From a virus, in the IMG/VR virus record IMGVR_UViG_3300040801_002004, positions 1 to 39,596 of that record: 39,596 nucleotides of DNA. The stretch is one strand, 5' to 3'. The notes under the pieces were generated by a model. The model did not search any database and had not been told where the DNA came from. It saw only the letters and a list, made by a program, of their open reading frames with translations. Shown here piece after piece: positions 23,120 through 31,798 of the stretch. Both the position numbers and the translations under genes were made by a program. The number at the start of each line of letters is the position of its first letter. Position 1 is the stretch's first letter.

Positions 23120-23153
23120 GGCGCTGCGGCTTCACTGCTGCCGCGCCTTTTTT
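23120..23153 (+). terminator. Intrinsic terminator before next structural gene
   Basis: An 11-base arm at 23120-23130 pairs with 23137-23147 (one mismatch, one wobble, TTCACT loop) and is followed by six T. It lies about 20 bases after the stop of the preceding gene. Confidence 0.85.
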
Positions 23154-23166
23154 GTAGGTGATAGGC

Positions 23167-24453
23167 ATGAATGAAGTAGTAATCTACACACGGCAGAACC
23201 TCAGTGAAGGCCGTATGCCTGTCAACGGGAGTAACCCGCTCCCTGTCGTTGTCCAAGCGGAAGCGTCCAGTACCAACCCCGCCGCAGATGCCTTCGGTCG
23301 GCAGCGGGTGTCTGAGCTATTCACGCTGTTTGACTCCCAGTACCAGTACGACAAGCAGCCTCTGCTGTGGGATGAGCGGCTGGCGGGTGATGGTGCAGCG
23401 ACACACCTTCCCAACGAGTCAGCGATAGATATGACGGTGGGTGCCGCCTCGGGCGCATCGGTCATTCGACAGACCCGTGAGTATTTCCGTTATCAGCCTG
23501 GAAAGTCGCAGCTTATTTTCTGCACGTTTGTCCTTGGGCCTGCTGTTGAGAACAACCTGAAGCTGGTGGGCTATGGGGACGCCGAGAATGGCGCGTTCAT
23601 TGGTCAGGATGGCGGCGGGGTGTTTGTCCTGCTGCGCTCATTCACCAGTGGTGTGGTGTCTGATGCCCGTAAGGTCTATCAGGCAAATTGGAACATCGAC
23701 CCGATGGACGGTACGGGCAATTCAGGCATTGACATCGACCCCACCACCACGCAGATTTTGGTCATTGACCTTGAGTGGCTGGGTGTAGGTCGGGTGCGTA
23801 TTGGCCTCAACATTGACGGCAACACCTACTACGTCCATGAGTTCCTGAACGCCAACATTCAGACCACGACGTACATGACCACGGCGAACCTGCCGATCCG
23901 CTATGAGAACACCAACACGGGCGCGGCTACCGCTTCAACGCTCAAGGCCATCTGCTGCCAGGTAGCGTCAGAGGGTGGCCTTACTGAGACTTCACCCAAC
24001 CCGTTTAGTAGCACTCCGCGTCTGGATGTGACTATCCCTGATGCCAACCCTGTTCCATTGGTGGCTATTCGCCCCGCGCTGCTGTTCAACGGTGTTGCCA
24101 ACCGCTCCAAGATCATCCCTGAGTCATTGGATGTGCTGGTGCAGTCGGGTGAGGCTGTGGTCGAAATTTACTACAACCCGACGATCACTGACGGTGCATG
24201 GGCGTCGGTTGATCCAAGCTCATCGGTTGAGGAGAACACCACCCTCACCGCCTTTACAGGCGGGACGGTAATTGCGCGGTTACTGGGTGCGGCGGGAGGT
24301 ACAGCCGTGGCATCGGGGAGGCCGTTACTAGAACGCCTGCCGTTTGGTATTGGCATCGACGCTGATGACCCTACGGTACTGATGATTGCGGCTTACGAGA
24401 TCACAGGAAACCCCGCGGTGAGCGCCAACATAAGCTGGCGGGAGATACGGTAG
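23167..24453 (+). CDS. Virion structural protein, beta-rich
   Basis: The 428-aa product matches a recurrent phage structural pattern: RQRVSELFTLFDSQYQYDKQ, PLLWDERLAGDG, and SVIRQTREYFRYQPGKSQ, followed by mostly strand-forming sequence (VRIGLNIDGNTYYVHEF, PRLDVTIPDANPVPLVAIRP). Similar proteins are virion surface or fibre components in many tailed phages. The start at 23167 is supported by TAGGTG seven bases upstream; a GTG at 23158 is possible. Its place between capsid and tail-adaptor genes fits a head-associated fibre or large decoration protein. Confidence 0.6.
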   Translation: MNEVVIYTRQNLSEGRMPVNGSNPLPVVVQAEASSTNPAADAFGRQRVSELFTLFDSQYQYDKQPLLWDERLAGDGAATHLPNESAIDMTVGAASGASVIRQTREYFRYQPGKSQLIFCTFVLGPAVENNLKLVGYGDAENGAFIGQDGGGVFVLLRSFTSGVVSDARKVYQANWNIDPMDGTGNSGIDIDPTTTQILVIDLEWLGVGRVRIGLNIDGNTYYVHEFLNANIQTTTYMTTANLPIRYENTNTGAATASTLKAICCQVASEGGLTETSPNPFSSTPRLDVTIPDANPVPLVAIRPALLFNGVANRSKIIPESLDVLVQSGEAVVEIYYNPTITDGAWASVDPSSSVEENTTLTAFTGGTVIARLLGAAGGTAVASGRPLLERLPFGIGIDADDPTVLMIAAYEITGNPAVSANISWREIR

Positions 24454-24517
24454 CGATGTGCTGCGATCTGGTACACTCCACAGTGCCGACTGACGGCGTA
24501 ATAACTTGGAGAGAATT

Positions 24518-25138
24518 ATGTTAGCAGAAGCAGATATGGGGATGACCCGTGCCGCTATGGGCGATGGCTCTGGCGACGAACAGTTGTTGGTGCGGTTCTA
24601 TACGCACCCCAAACAGAACATGACGAAGACCAAAGAGATGGGCAGGCCCATTTTCGAGGATAAGGAATACATTGAGATAATCCAGCCCGGCAATAAGGAC
24701 AGCATCGTCCGACGCCCGGCGTCAGAGCTTGATCTGCAGCGTTTCCCAGAGCACTACCGCAAGTGGAAAGCACGCCAGAACGATGAAGACCACATCGAAG
24801 GCACGCTGCTTGAGCATTGGCCGGCGGTGACTCGCTCCCAGGTGGCAGAGTTGAAATATCTCAACGTCTTCACTGTAGAGCAGCTGGCTAATCTGGCCGA
24901 TAACCACGCCCAGGGGATGATGGGTGTGAACCTGCTGAAGAAGAAGGCCACGGAGTATCTGGACGCTTCTAAGACGCAGGCAGCCGCGGAAGAGATCGCC
25001 AGCCTGAAGGCGGCGAACGAGCAGTTGCAGAAGCAGATGGCGGCGTTGGCGGCCAAGATGGAAGATGACACTGAGGAAGAGGAAGAAGCCCCCGCGCCTC
25101 GACGTCGCACACGCAAGAGCACTCCCGCAGCGGAGTAA
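24518..25138 (+). CDS. Virion-module protein with C-terminal coiled coil
   Basis: The 206-aa product has an N-terminal domain (LVRFYTHPKQNMTKTKEMGRP), a short region like a helix-hairpin-helix (ELKYLNVFTVEQLANLADNH) and a C-terminal coiled coil (IASLKAANEQLQKQMAALAA) ending in an acidic then basic tail. I do not recognise a named family, though proteins of this build recur in phage head-tail gene clusters. The start at 24518 is preceded by GGAGAG; the TTG further upstream is less likely. Confidence 0.6.
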   Translation: MLAEADMGMTRAAMGDGSGDEQLLVRFYTHPKQNMTKTKEMGRPIFEDKEYIEIIQPGNKDSIVRRPASELDLQRFPEHYRKWKARQNDEDHIEGTLLEHWPAVTRSQVAELKYLNVFTVEQLANLADNHAQGMMGVNLLKKKATEYLDASKTQAAAEEIASLKAANEQLQKQMAALAAKMEDDTEEEEEAPAPRRRTRKSTPAAE

Positions 25139-25151
25139 TTAGGAGCATGGC

Positions 25152-25877
25152 ATGGCCCGACAGGAGACAGCAGGAACCATAATCAACCGTGTGGCGGTTG
25201 AGATCGGGCTAAAACCAGTCTCGGACCCCTTTTCCTCGCAGGATGAGGGGTTTTCTCAGATGGTCGGGCTGATTAACTCGGCCGGCCAAGAGTTAGTCGA
25301 ACTGCATGATTGGGAAGTCCTGCTCATGCCGTTCACACAGGTCACATCGAACCTGGATTCCGGCATTTATCCCCTCCCCGACGACTATGACCGCTTCGCG
25401 GGGCAGACCGGCTGGGATCAGAGCAACGATGTGCCGGTTATTGGCCCCCTATCGCCGCAGGACTGGGCGTATCTTGAGGGCCGCGATCTGGCGTCTGACA
25501 GCATCTACGTCAGCTATCGCATCTATCAGAATCAATTTGAGGTCTACCCGCAGCCGCCCCCCGATGGGGTGAATATCTCGTTTTCGTATATCTCGCGCAA
25601 CTGGGTGCTGCCGGGAGATCAGGTACGAACGGATACCTGTACCGCCTCGGGCGACACCGTGTTGCTGGATCCGCTGTTGGTGCAGAAGTTTTTGAAGTTC
25701 AAATACCTGACGGCGAAGAACCTGCCGTCGCAGGCCGCGGCGTTGGAGTTTGAAACCGTCCTCCAGAACCGAAAGGGTAACAGCAACGGAGCACCGATCC
25801 TGTCAGCGTCACGCAGCCGGTACTACCCGTACCTGGATGCGTTCTACAATACGAGTGATACGGGGTACGGCAGGTAG
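25152..25877 (+). CDS. Head-to-tail adaptor (gp4-like)
   Basis: The 241-aa product has the layout of podovirus adaptor proteins next to the portal ring: helical N-terminus (TIINRVAVEIGL, MVGLINSAGQELVELHDWEVL), then SGIYPLPDDYDRFAG, VIGPLSPQDWAYLEG, YRIYQNQFEVYPQPP and ISFSYISRNWV. The strand-rich second half matches this family. By position it corresponds to P22 gp4 or T7-type gp11. AGGAG precedes the ATG. It would form the ring that connects portal to the tail hub. Confidence 0.7.
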   Translation: MARQETAGTIINRVAVEIGLKPVSDPFSSQDEGFSQMVGLINSAGQELVELHDWEVLLMPFTQVTSNLDSGIYPLPDDYDRFAGQTGWDQSNDVPVIGPLSPQDWAYLEGRDLASDSIYVSYRIYQNQFEVYPQPPPDGVNISFSYISRNWVLPGDQVRTDTCTASGDTVLLDPLLVQKFLKFKYLTAKNLPSQAAALEFETVLQNRKGNSNGAPILSASRSRYYPYLDAFYNTSDTGYGR

Positions 25878-25879
25878 CG

Positions 25880-27496
25880 ATGTATTTCCGTCAGAACACA
25901 TTGGGCAGGCTGGGGCAGGGTAGCCCGGGCGTAGCGCAGAACTACACCATCCCCGCATCGGTGGGCGGTGTAAACGCGCTCGACCCGCTGATCGCCATTC
26001 CTCCGCAGGACTGTTTCTACACGTTCAACCTGATGCCGTCCGAGTACGGCCTGCGTCTGCGTAAGGGCTATCAGGAGTGGGCCACTGGCGTTGGTACGTC
26101 CAATACGGAAGTGCGGTCTATCATCCCGTTTGAGGGGCTTAATCCGGCCAATAACAAGCTGTTCGCTGCCACGGCCGATGGGATTTACGATGTCACGACG
26201 CAGGGGACGACGGCGCCGACTGAAGTAGTCACGTTCGCGTCCCAGGCTGGGAACGCCGGTTACACGAACTGGACGGAAATGACCATCGACACGGGCGAGC
26301 AGAAGCTGTTTGTCGCCGATGATGAGAACGGCCTGTTCATGTACGACGAAACGACGGATACATGGTCGGTTCCGGCGTTCACTGGCGGCATAAGTTCGGC
26401 CGATGTCTGCTTCGTCACGCTCCACAAGCAGCGTCTGTGGGTGATTGAGCGCGGAACAGGCGATGCCTATTACGGGCCGGTGGATTCTATTGCCGGGACG
26501 TTCACCAAATTCACGTTTGGCTCCAAGTTCAAGTATGGCGGCGAGCTATTGCTGCTGACGACCTGGACGCTGGACGGCGGTAACGGCCTTGATGACTATC
26601 TGGTGGGTATCTCCCGCGGTGGTGACGTACTGACCTATCAGGGGAGCGATCCGTCGCAGCCGGATTGGAATCTGACTGGCTCGTTCTTTGTCGGCCAGAT
26701 GCCAGCGTCACGGAAGAGCACTAAAGCCTACGCAGGCCAGCTTTACATTCTGTCCACCTTCGGCATCACTTCGCTTCAGGATTTGGTGCAAGGCGTTGAT
26801 CCATCTGACATGGGTAAGTCTCAGTCGGCTAAGATCAACCGCATCCTGCGCGGTCAGGTAATCGCCCAGAAAGATAGCCCGGGCTGGGAATTGACCATTC
26901 ACCCTGCGGATGGATTCATGCAGGTCATTCAGCCGTGGGAGTTTGCCAATAACGCGATCCAGTACAACCAGAACCTGCTGACAAAGGCGTGGGGGTACTG
27001 GAACTCGGTGCCGATGAAGTGCGCTGAGACATGGCAGGCCGAATATTACATGGGCGGTACGGACGGCCGCGTGTATCAGTATTTCGGGTCACGGGATGAA
27101 GTCACCATCGCCGGCTCGACAGGTGTTTCCATCCCATTTTCCATTCTGACCTCGTTTCAGGCGGTGGGCGATCATGCGACCTGGAAGCAGAACGGCTTAA
27201 TCCGTGTCGTCGGCGTCGTCGGCGGTGATGTCGTCTACAACATGAAGTCGATTTACGATTACAACGTGATCGCAGAAGCTAACCCACCTTCGGGCGGCAT
27301 TTCCATTGTCCCGGCGCTCTGGGATGCGGCTATCTGGGATAGCGGGGTGTGGGACGGTGAGCTTACGGGTAACTACAAAACTGAAGGCGGTCAGGGCATT
27401 GGTCGGACGCTGGCGGTGGCGATGAAGGGCGAGAGCCAGTCGCGCATCACGATTGTAGGCTGGGATTTGACGGTGACAGGCGGGGGCTTCCTGTGA
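25880..27496 (+). CDS. Tail hub protein, beta-propeller type (P22 gp10-like)
   Basis: The 538-aa product follows the adaptor gene by two bases. Its sequence is built of repeating strand groups (KLFAATADGIYDVTTQG, QKLFVADDENGLFMYDET, DVCFVTLHKQRLWVIERG, GQLYILSTFGITSLQD), like the propeller-like packaged-DNA stabilisation or hub proteins of P22-type phages. The N-terminus (IPASVGGVNALDPLIAIPP) is also common to this group. It should close the tail after packaging and anchor the fibre. Confidence 0.75.
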   Translation: MYFRQNTLGRLGQGSPGVAQNYTIPASVGGVNALDPLIAIPPQDCFYTFNLMPSEYGLRLRKGYQEWATGVGTSNTEVRSIIPFEGLNPANNKLFAATADGIYDVTTQGTTAPTEVVTFASQAGNAGYTNWTEMTIDTGEQKLFVADDENGLFMYDETTDTWSVPAFTGGISSADVCFVTLHKQRLWVIERGTGDAYYGPVDSIAGTFTKFTFGSKFKYGGELLLLTTWTLDGGNGLDDYLVGISRGGDVLTYQGSDPSQPDWNLTGSFFVGQMPASRKSTKAYAGQLYILSTFGITSLQDLVQGVDPSDMGKSQSAKINRILRGQVIAQKDSPGWELTIHPADGFMQVIQPWEFANNAIQYNQNLLTKAWGYWNSVPMKCAETWQAEYYMGGTDGRVYQYFGSRDEVTIAGSTGVSIPFSILTSFQAVGDHATWKQNGLIRVVGVVGGDVVYNMKSIYDYNVIAEANPPSGGISIVPALWDAAIWDSGVWDGELTGNYKTEGGQGIGRTLAVAMKGESQSRITIVGWDLTVTGGGFL

Positions 27497-27921
27497 AGTT
27501 CCGCATGATCGAAACCAACGAGGACTGGCGGTGGTTCCAGGAGCGAACGCACGTTATTCGCTGTGAGGACACCCAGGGGATCGTGGCTTATGACGAACGC
27601 GGTATACAAGCTATGTGCGTGGCTGATAGTTGGAGTGTGGATAGTTGCAATGTGCATTTCGCTGTTCCTAATCCTCTTGCGATCCGCTCTGGTATTTTCA
27701 CTGTGTTCGCCGATTGGGTCTTTGACGCAGTGGGTAAAAAGCGAATGTTCGGGCTTGTACCCGACAACAACGAGAAGGCATTGAAATTGGATAAGCACAT
27801 CGGCTTCCACGAAGTCGCCCGAGTTCCAGACGCGATCTGTGATGGTGTCGGCTACATCGTCATGCGACTGGACAAAGAGAACTGCCGGTGGCGCACGAAC
27901 TATGAGAAGAGGGCCGCGTAA
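27493..27921 (+). CDS. GNAT-fold protein (P22 gp14-like position)
   Basis: The 142-aa product resembles small GNAT-fold phage proteins: a strand and helix start (RMIETNEDWRWFQE), GIVAYDERGIQAMCVADSW, then the helix FTVFADWVFDAVGKKRMFGLVPDNNEKALKLDKHIGF with the N-acetyltransferase-like Gly-Phe ending. It lies where P22 has gene 14, a head assembly/DNA ejection factor of comparable fold. The GTG start overlaps the hub stop (GTGA). Whether it still binds acetyl-CoA cannot be told. Confidence 0.65.
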   Translation: MKFRMIETNEDWRWFQERTHVIRCEDTQGIVAYDERGIQAMCVADSWSVDSCNVHFAVPNPLAIRSGIFTVFADWVFDAVGKKRMFGLVPDNNEKALKLDKHIGFHEVARVPDAICDGVGYIVMRLDKENCRWRTNYEKRAA

Positions 27922-28991
27922 TGGCTGATTATTCGCTACAGGCGTATCTGGACAGCATTGGCTGGGATGGCACCCGGGATATGTATGGCCGATCTGCACA
28001 GCAGGTCGCGTACAGCATCGGTGAGAGTGGCATTGACGGCGGCCAGTTTGGTTTTGACGAAACCGCTGCTGCCGACTACTTCAACAACCTGGTCGCACAG
28101 CCTGTTGGAATACCTGTCGATAGCGGCATGGCCCCGGGCGGCTCCCAGAACTACGACACCCCTACGGGTGCGCCGGTCATCGCCGATCCCGTAGGTAACG
28201 CGGGTGCAGACCTGACCGGCCAGCCAGCGTGGAATCAAGGCCAGCAGATGGGCGGTGGTGCCTATCAGGGTAACGGCGGCATCGACTGGAACTGGGGCGA
28301 GCCAACCACCCAGCAGCCCGGCCCGGCGCCGGTAGACATCGGCCCGACGCAGGGGCTGCCCGGGCAGGACTCGCCGTGGGGAAATCCGAATCTTGAGGGT
28401 GGAAACGAGCAGTTCTATCAGCAGCAGTTTGCCAATCTGTTGCGTCAGGATCAGCAGTTCCAGGCAGATCAGGCAGCAGCAATCGCAGCGCGAGCGGAGG
28501 CGCAGGCTAATCCGCAGCCGGTAGCCCCAAATGACTGGTCATGGCTGGAGGGCGGCTTGCCAAATGTCTCAGTAGGTGGAGCAGAGCCGTCATGGGACTG
28601 GGCGAGCGGTATAGAGCGTGGCGATGGGACGACCAATCAGGAGTTGTACAGCCAGATCAGCAGTAATCTGACGCCGCAGACGCGACAGTTCTTCCAAGAT
28701 CATTGGTCAGCGTACCCAGAGCAAGCGACCCAGACATTCTGGAACTCGTTTAATAACCCTGATGATTTAATGTCCAGCACAGGCCATACAGGTGCAGGGA
28801 TGGCTGCTGTGCGCGACGTTGCGAATAATCTTTACGCCAACACCAACGCCAGCAGCGCCCCGGTAGGCTACGCATCACCCGTACCCGGGCTGGGCGACGG
28901 CCGTGGCAGTTTCGGCTACCAGCAGGGCGGTGCAACTTCATATTTTAATCCGATGACCGGCGCTTGGGGCGCTGGGGGAGCGATAGTCTAA
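27921..28991 (+). CDS. Putative ejection or internal virion protein 1
   Basis: The 356-aa product is rich in Gly, Gln, Pro, Asn and Trp (WNQGQQMGGGAYQGNGG, PNDWSWLEGGLPN), with a few helices (QQQFANLLRQDQQFQADQAA). It is the first of four proteins between hub and fibre genes, the place of P22 ejection proteins gp7, gp20 and gp16. It starts by TAATG overlap with the GNAT-like gene. Its last bases overlap the stop of the antisense HNH gene. Function is inferred from position. Confidence 0.55.
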   Translation: MADYSLQAYLDSIGWDGTRDMYGRSAQQVAYSIGESGIDGGQFGFDETAAADYFNNLVAQPVGIPVDSGMAPGGSQNYDTPTGAPVIADPVGNAGADLTGQPAWNQGQQMGGGAYQGNGGIDWNWGEPTTQQPGPAPVDIGPTQGLPGQDSPWGNPNLEGGNEQFYQQQFANLLRQDQQFQADQAAAIAARAEAQANPQPVAPNDWSWLEGGLPNVSVGGAEPSWDWASGIERGDGTTNQELYSQISSNLTPQTRQFFQDHWSAYPEQATQTFWNSFNNPDDLMSSTGHTGAGMAAVRDVANNLYANTNASSAPVGYASPVPGLGDGRGSFGYQQGGATSYFNPMTGAWGAGGAIV

Positions 28992-29467
28992 TGGATATGG
29001 CTATACGTTCGCCCTTTGACCATATCGCTAATGCAGGTTCTCGACACGCCATGCTTCCTCGCAAGATCAGCTTGACGCGACTCTCCGCTAAACACGGCGC
29101 GAAGAATTTCGATAGCCTCTTCGTCAGTAAACTTGGCGTTGTAGACCTGCTCACCCTTGTAGTCGGCAGCATTGCGACCCTTTGCAGCGCGGTCAGCATT
29201 GTTATCGGCCCACGATCCTACCCACAAGTGTTCGGGGTTTACGCAGGACGGGTTATCACAGGTATGGCATACCGCTTTGCCTTCAGGTATCGGGCCATTG
29301 AACAGGCGGTACGACACACGGTGAGCCAGAGTCTCAGTTTCGCCACGAAGGGTATGTTTACAGGTTCCGTATCCTTGAGGGGTGGTGTACCCAGTCCAGT
29401 TCCAGCAAGAATTTTCGTCAACGACGTATTTGGTATGAAATCGCTTAATGTAGTTTTCAAGTCTCAC
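28988..29467 (-). CDS. Antisense HNH endonuclease with C-terminal HTH
   Basis: The 159-aa product has an HNH domain with the usual Cys motifs (SCWNWTGYTTPQGYG, then HRVSYRLFNGPIPEGK, CHTCDNPSCVNPEHLWVGS) and a C-terminal helix-turn-helix (RQADLARKHGVSRTCISDMV). It is a free-standing homing-type enzyme. The GTG start at 29467 has AGGAG seven bases upstream; an ATG at 29524 is less well placed. It lies antisense in the late operon, and its stop codon shares bases with the stop of the gene at 27921-28991. Confidence 0.88.
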   Translation of the reverse strand: MRLENYIKRFHTKYVVDENSCWNWTGYTTPQGYGTCKHTLRGETETLAHRVSYRLFNGPIPEGKAVCHTCDNPSCVNPEHLWVGSWADNNADRAAKGRNAADYKGEQVYNAKFTDEEAIEILRAVFSGESRQADLARKHGVSRTCISDMVKGRTYSHIH

Positions 29468-29522
29468 AGCGGTTCTCCTGTTATTGTTACGGAGAATGGT
29501 ACAACAAAAGGAGAAGCCTGTC

Positions 29523-30512
29523 ATGGGAGGTAAGTCTCAGCCTAATATGACCCAAGCCGCTGTAGCGCAGGGCGAAGCAAACAGGGAAGTGACCCGCGAT
29601 CAAACTTGGGCCAACCGCCCCGACCAGTACACGCCGTGGGGCTATACCCAGTGGAACCCCTACTCCTCTGTCGATCCCTCCACGGGCGAGGCGACTACCG
29701 CATGGGAGCAGGTACAGGGGCTGACGCCAGAGCTTCAGGACATCCTGAACAAGCAGATCGCCATTCAATCCGGCCGCAGTGACATCGCCGGCACGTTGAC
29801 CGGCCGACTGGGGGAAGAGTTTGGCACCCCGATGGATTGGACTGGGCTTACTCCGATGGGGCAGGTGCCTGTCAGCCAGTTCACGCTGCCTGAAGGTGGT
29901 GTGGATGACCCGTACCAGACGCGGCAACGCGCTGAAGACGCGATGTACAACTCGTTCGCGTCCCGGGCAGCCCCGGCACAGGCGCAGGAGCGTCAGGCGC
30001 TTGAGATCAAGATGCGGAACCAGGGGCTGGGGCCGGAAGATGAGGCATGGCAGGCACAAGTTTCTGCTCTCGGGTTGAAGCAGAACGACCAGAACAATCA
30101 GGGTATCTGGCAGAGCGTCGGTGAAGGCCGATCCGAGTCGGGGCAGATGTTTGGGCAGCAGCTTCAGGATAACCAGAACCGCTTCAGTCAGTCTCTCAGC
30201 GCGAATCAGCAGAACTTTGGGCAGGCGATGCAGGGGTCGGCCTATGCCAACCAGTTGCGTCAGCAGCAGTTGACTGAAGAAATGCAGAAGCGCGGCTTCA
30301 GCCTGAACGAGATCAACGCGCTGTTGAGTGGTCAGCAGGTCGGGACGCCGCAGATGCCGAACTTCAGCCAGGCGCAGGCGGCACAACCGGCGCCGATTTA
30401 CACCGCGGCCGCAGATCAGGCGAGCCTTGCAGCGGCGTCTAGCCCGTGGAACGCACTTATTGGTGCTGGCGGTACGGCTCTCGGTGGCTGGGCTTCAGGA
30501 GGATTTCAGTAA
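29523..30512 (+). CDS. Internal virion or ejection protein 2
   Basis: The 329-aa product begins MGGKSQPNMTQAAVAQGEAN and contains ANRPDQYTPWGYTQWNPYSS and GLTPELQDILNKQIAIQSG, a start that recurs in podovirus internal proteins. The rest is Gln/Asn-rich and helical (NRFSQSLSANQQNFGQAM), ending in small residues. The start at 29523 has AAGGAG nine bases upstream. It overlaps the next gene by one base (TAATG). By order it matches the P22 ejection-protein group. Confidence 0.6.
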   Translation: MGGKSQPNMTQAAVAQGEANREVTRDQTWANRPDQYTPWGYTQWNPYSSVDPSTGEATTAWEQVQGLTPELQDILNKQIAIQSGRSDIAGTLTGRLGEEFGTPMDWTGLTPMGQVPVSQFTLPEGGVDDPYQTRQRAEDAMYNSFASRAAPAQAQERQALEIKMRNQGLGPEDEAWQAQVSALGLKQNDQNNQGIWQSVGEGRSESGQMFGQQLQDNQNRFSQSLSANQQNFGQAMQGSAYANQLRQQQLTEEMQKRGFSLNEINALLSGQQVGTPQMPNFSQAQAAQPAPIYTAAADQASLAAASSPWNALIGAGGTALGGWASGGFQ

Positions 30513-31798
30513 TGGCTTACCCAAGACCAATGACGCCTGAAGAGCGGTACGCAATGGCGATTCGCCAGCAGGCGCAGGGGGGCATGGCTATTGCGCCACC
30601 CGATATGGCGGCAAAAGAGGCTGCGCTACAGAAGATGGCGCGCTCTACCGGCGGCATGGAGTCACGGCTGAAGAGCCAGCAGGCGTATGCGGACTCACTG
30701 CGCGGAACTCCAAGCGCCAAACTTCAGCGCGTAGGGCCGTCCAATATCGCCGTGGCGAATCCGTGGGAAGGTCTGGAGGTTGGCTTTAACCGCGCTCTGG
30801 GCGGCTATATGTCGGGCAAGATGGGCGATAAGTACGGTGAGCTGGACACAGCGAAAAGCGAGCAGGCTCGCGCAGCAGCGGAGTACGCTGATTTACTGGC
30901 GCAGGAAGAGCGAGCCGCAGCGGCGGCAGAGGCTGCTAAGGATCGTGGCCTTCGTAAAACTATCGCTGACCAAAGCAATACCACTGCTATACGCGGCCAA
31001 GACATTACGGCGGCTACCGCCGCTGCTGGGCAGGCCGGGCAGGACGCGCGCGATGTAGCCACATTGTCGTTCTTTAACCCGAATGCCGGTGAGCCAGGCG
31101 AGCCGCAGGTACTTACCTATCGTCAGATGGGCGCGGATGTCGTAGACGCTAACGGTAACCCGGTAGATGTCACCGGGCTGACGCCGTACAGCGCACGCGC
31201 TAATAACGCGCTTGATCCTATGTCTGCTAAACCGACTGCGGCGCAGATAGAAGACGCTGCGGATGCTGAAAGTGCATTAGCTAAGGCCACAGGTCGTTTC
31301 GCCAATATCGATAATCTTGCCGGGTACTCTCTCGAAGACGCGAACAGATTCAGCGGCATGAACCCGCAGGCATTAGGCGGTAAGTTCGCGCTCGGCCCAG
31401 ACGGAAAGCAAGCGCAGCGGTTCAATAAGATGTTGGACGTTGAGCAGATTGGCGGTTTGTTGCCGGCGATCTCAGAAGCGAAATTGACGCCGGTATCGGA
31501 CAGCGACGTTAAGTTGGTAGCGCAGCAGTACGTCGATGCTATGGACCAGCCAGAAACTATCGGGCAGTTCTACGCCTATAACGGTCGTCAGTTCATTGAG
31601 CGTACTATCGCGGCTAACATCGGCAAGAGCATAACTGCGGAAGAAGGCGCGCAGTTCCAGCGTGACTACGACCTGAAGACGGCGAACCTGGCGCTACGCT
31701 GGGGTCTGCCGGCTAAAGACCTGCTCACTGCCGGGTATGACCCTAGATTAGTGGCCTATATGGCAGAGAAGATACGCCGCGAGAAAGAGGGCCAATAA
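30512..31798 (+). CDS. Putative ejection or internal virion protein 3
   Basis: The 428-aa product is Ala/Gln-rich and helical in its first half (AEYADLLAQEERAAAAAEAA), with a more folded second half (YRQMGADVVDANGNPVDV, FIERTIAANIGKSI, ALRWGLPAKDLLTAGYDPR). AGGAGG precedes an ATG that overlaps the preceding stop (TAATG). A longer frame back to 30446 is a run-in from the upstream gene. The role in DNA ejection is inferred from position among four large proteins before the fibre gene. Confidence 0.55.
   Translation: MAYPRPMTPEERYAMAIRQQAQGGMAIAPPDMAAKEAALQKMARSTGGMESRLKSQQAYADSLRGTPSAKLQRVGPSNIAVANPWEGLEVGFNRALGGYMSGKMGDKYGELDTAKSEQARAAAEYADLLAQEERAAAAAEAAKDRGLRKTIADQSNTTAIRGQDITAATAAAGQAGQDARDVATLSFFNPNAGEPGEPQVLTYRQMGADVVDANGNPVDVTGLTPYSARANNALDPMSAKPTAAQIEDAADAESALAKATGRFANIDNLAGYSLEDANRFSGMNPQALGGKFALGPDGKQAQRFNKMLDVEQIGGLLPAISEAKLTPVSDSDVKLVAQQYVDAMDQPETIGQFYAYNGRQFIERTIAANIGKSITAEEGAQFQRDYDLKTANLALRWGLPAKDLLTAGYDPRLVAYMAEKIRREKEGQ

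Noticed and set aside
28964-29533. 189-aa rightward ORF opposite the antisense HNH gene
   Set aside because: The HNH motifs on the minus strand are clear, and the rightward product shows no recognisable pattern.
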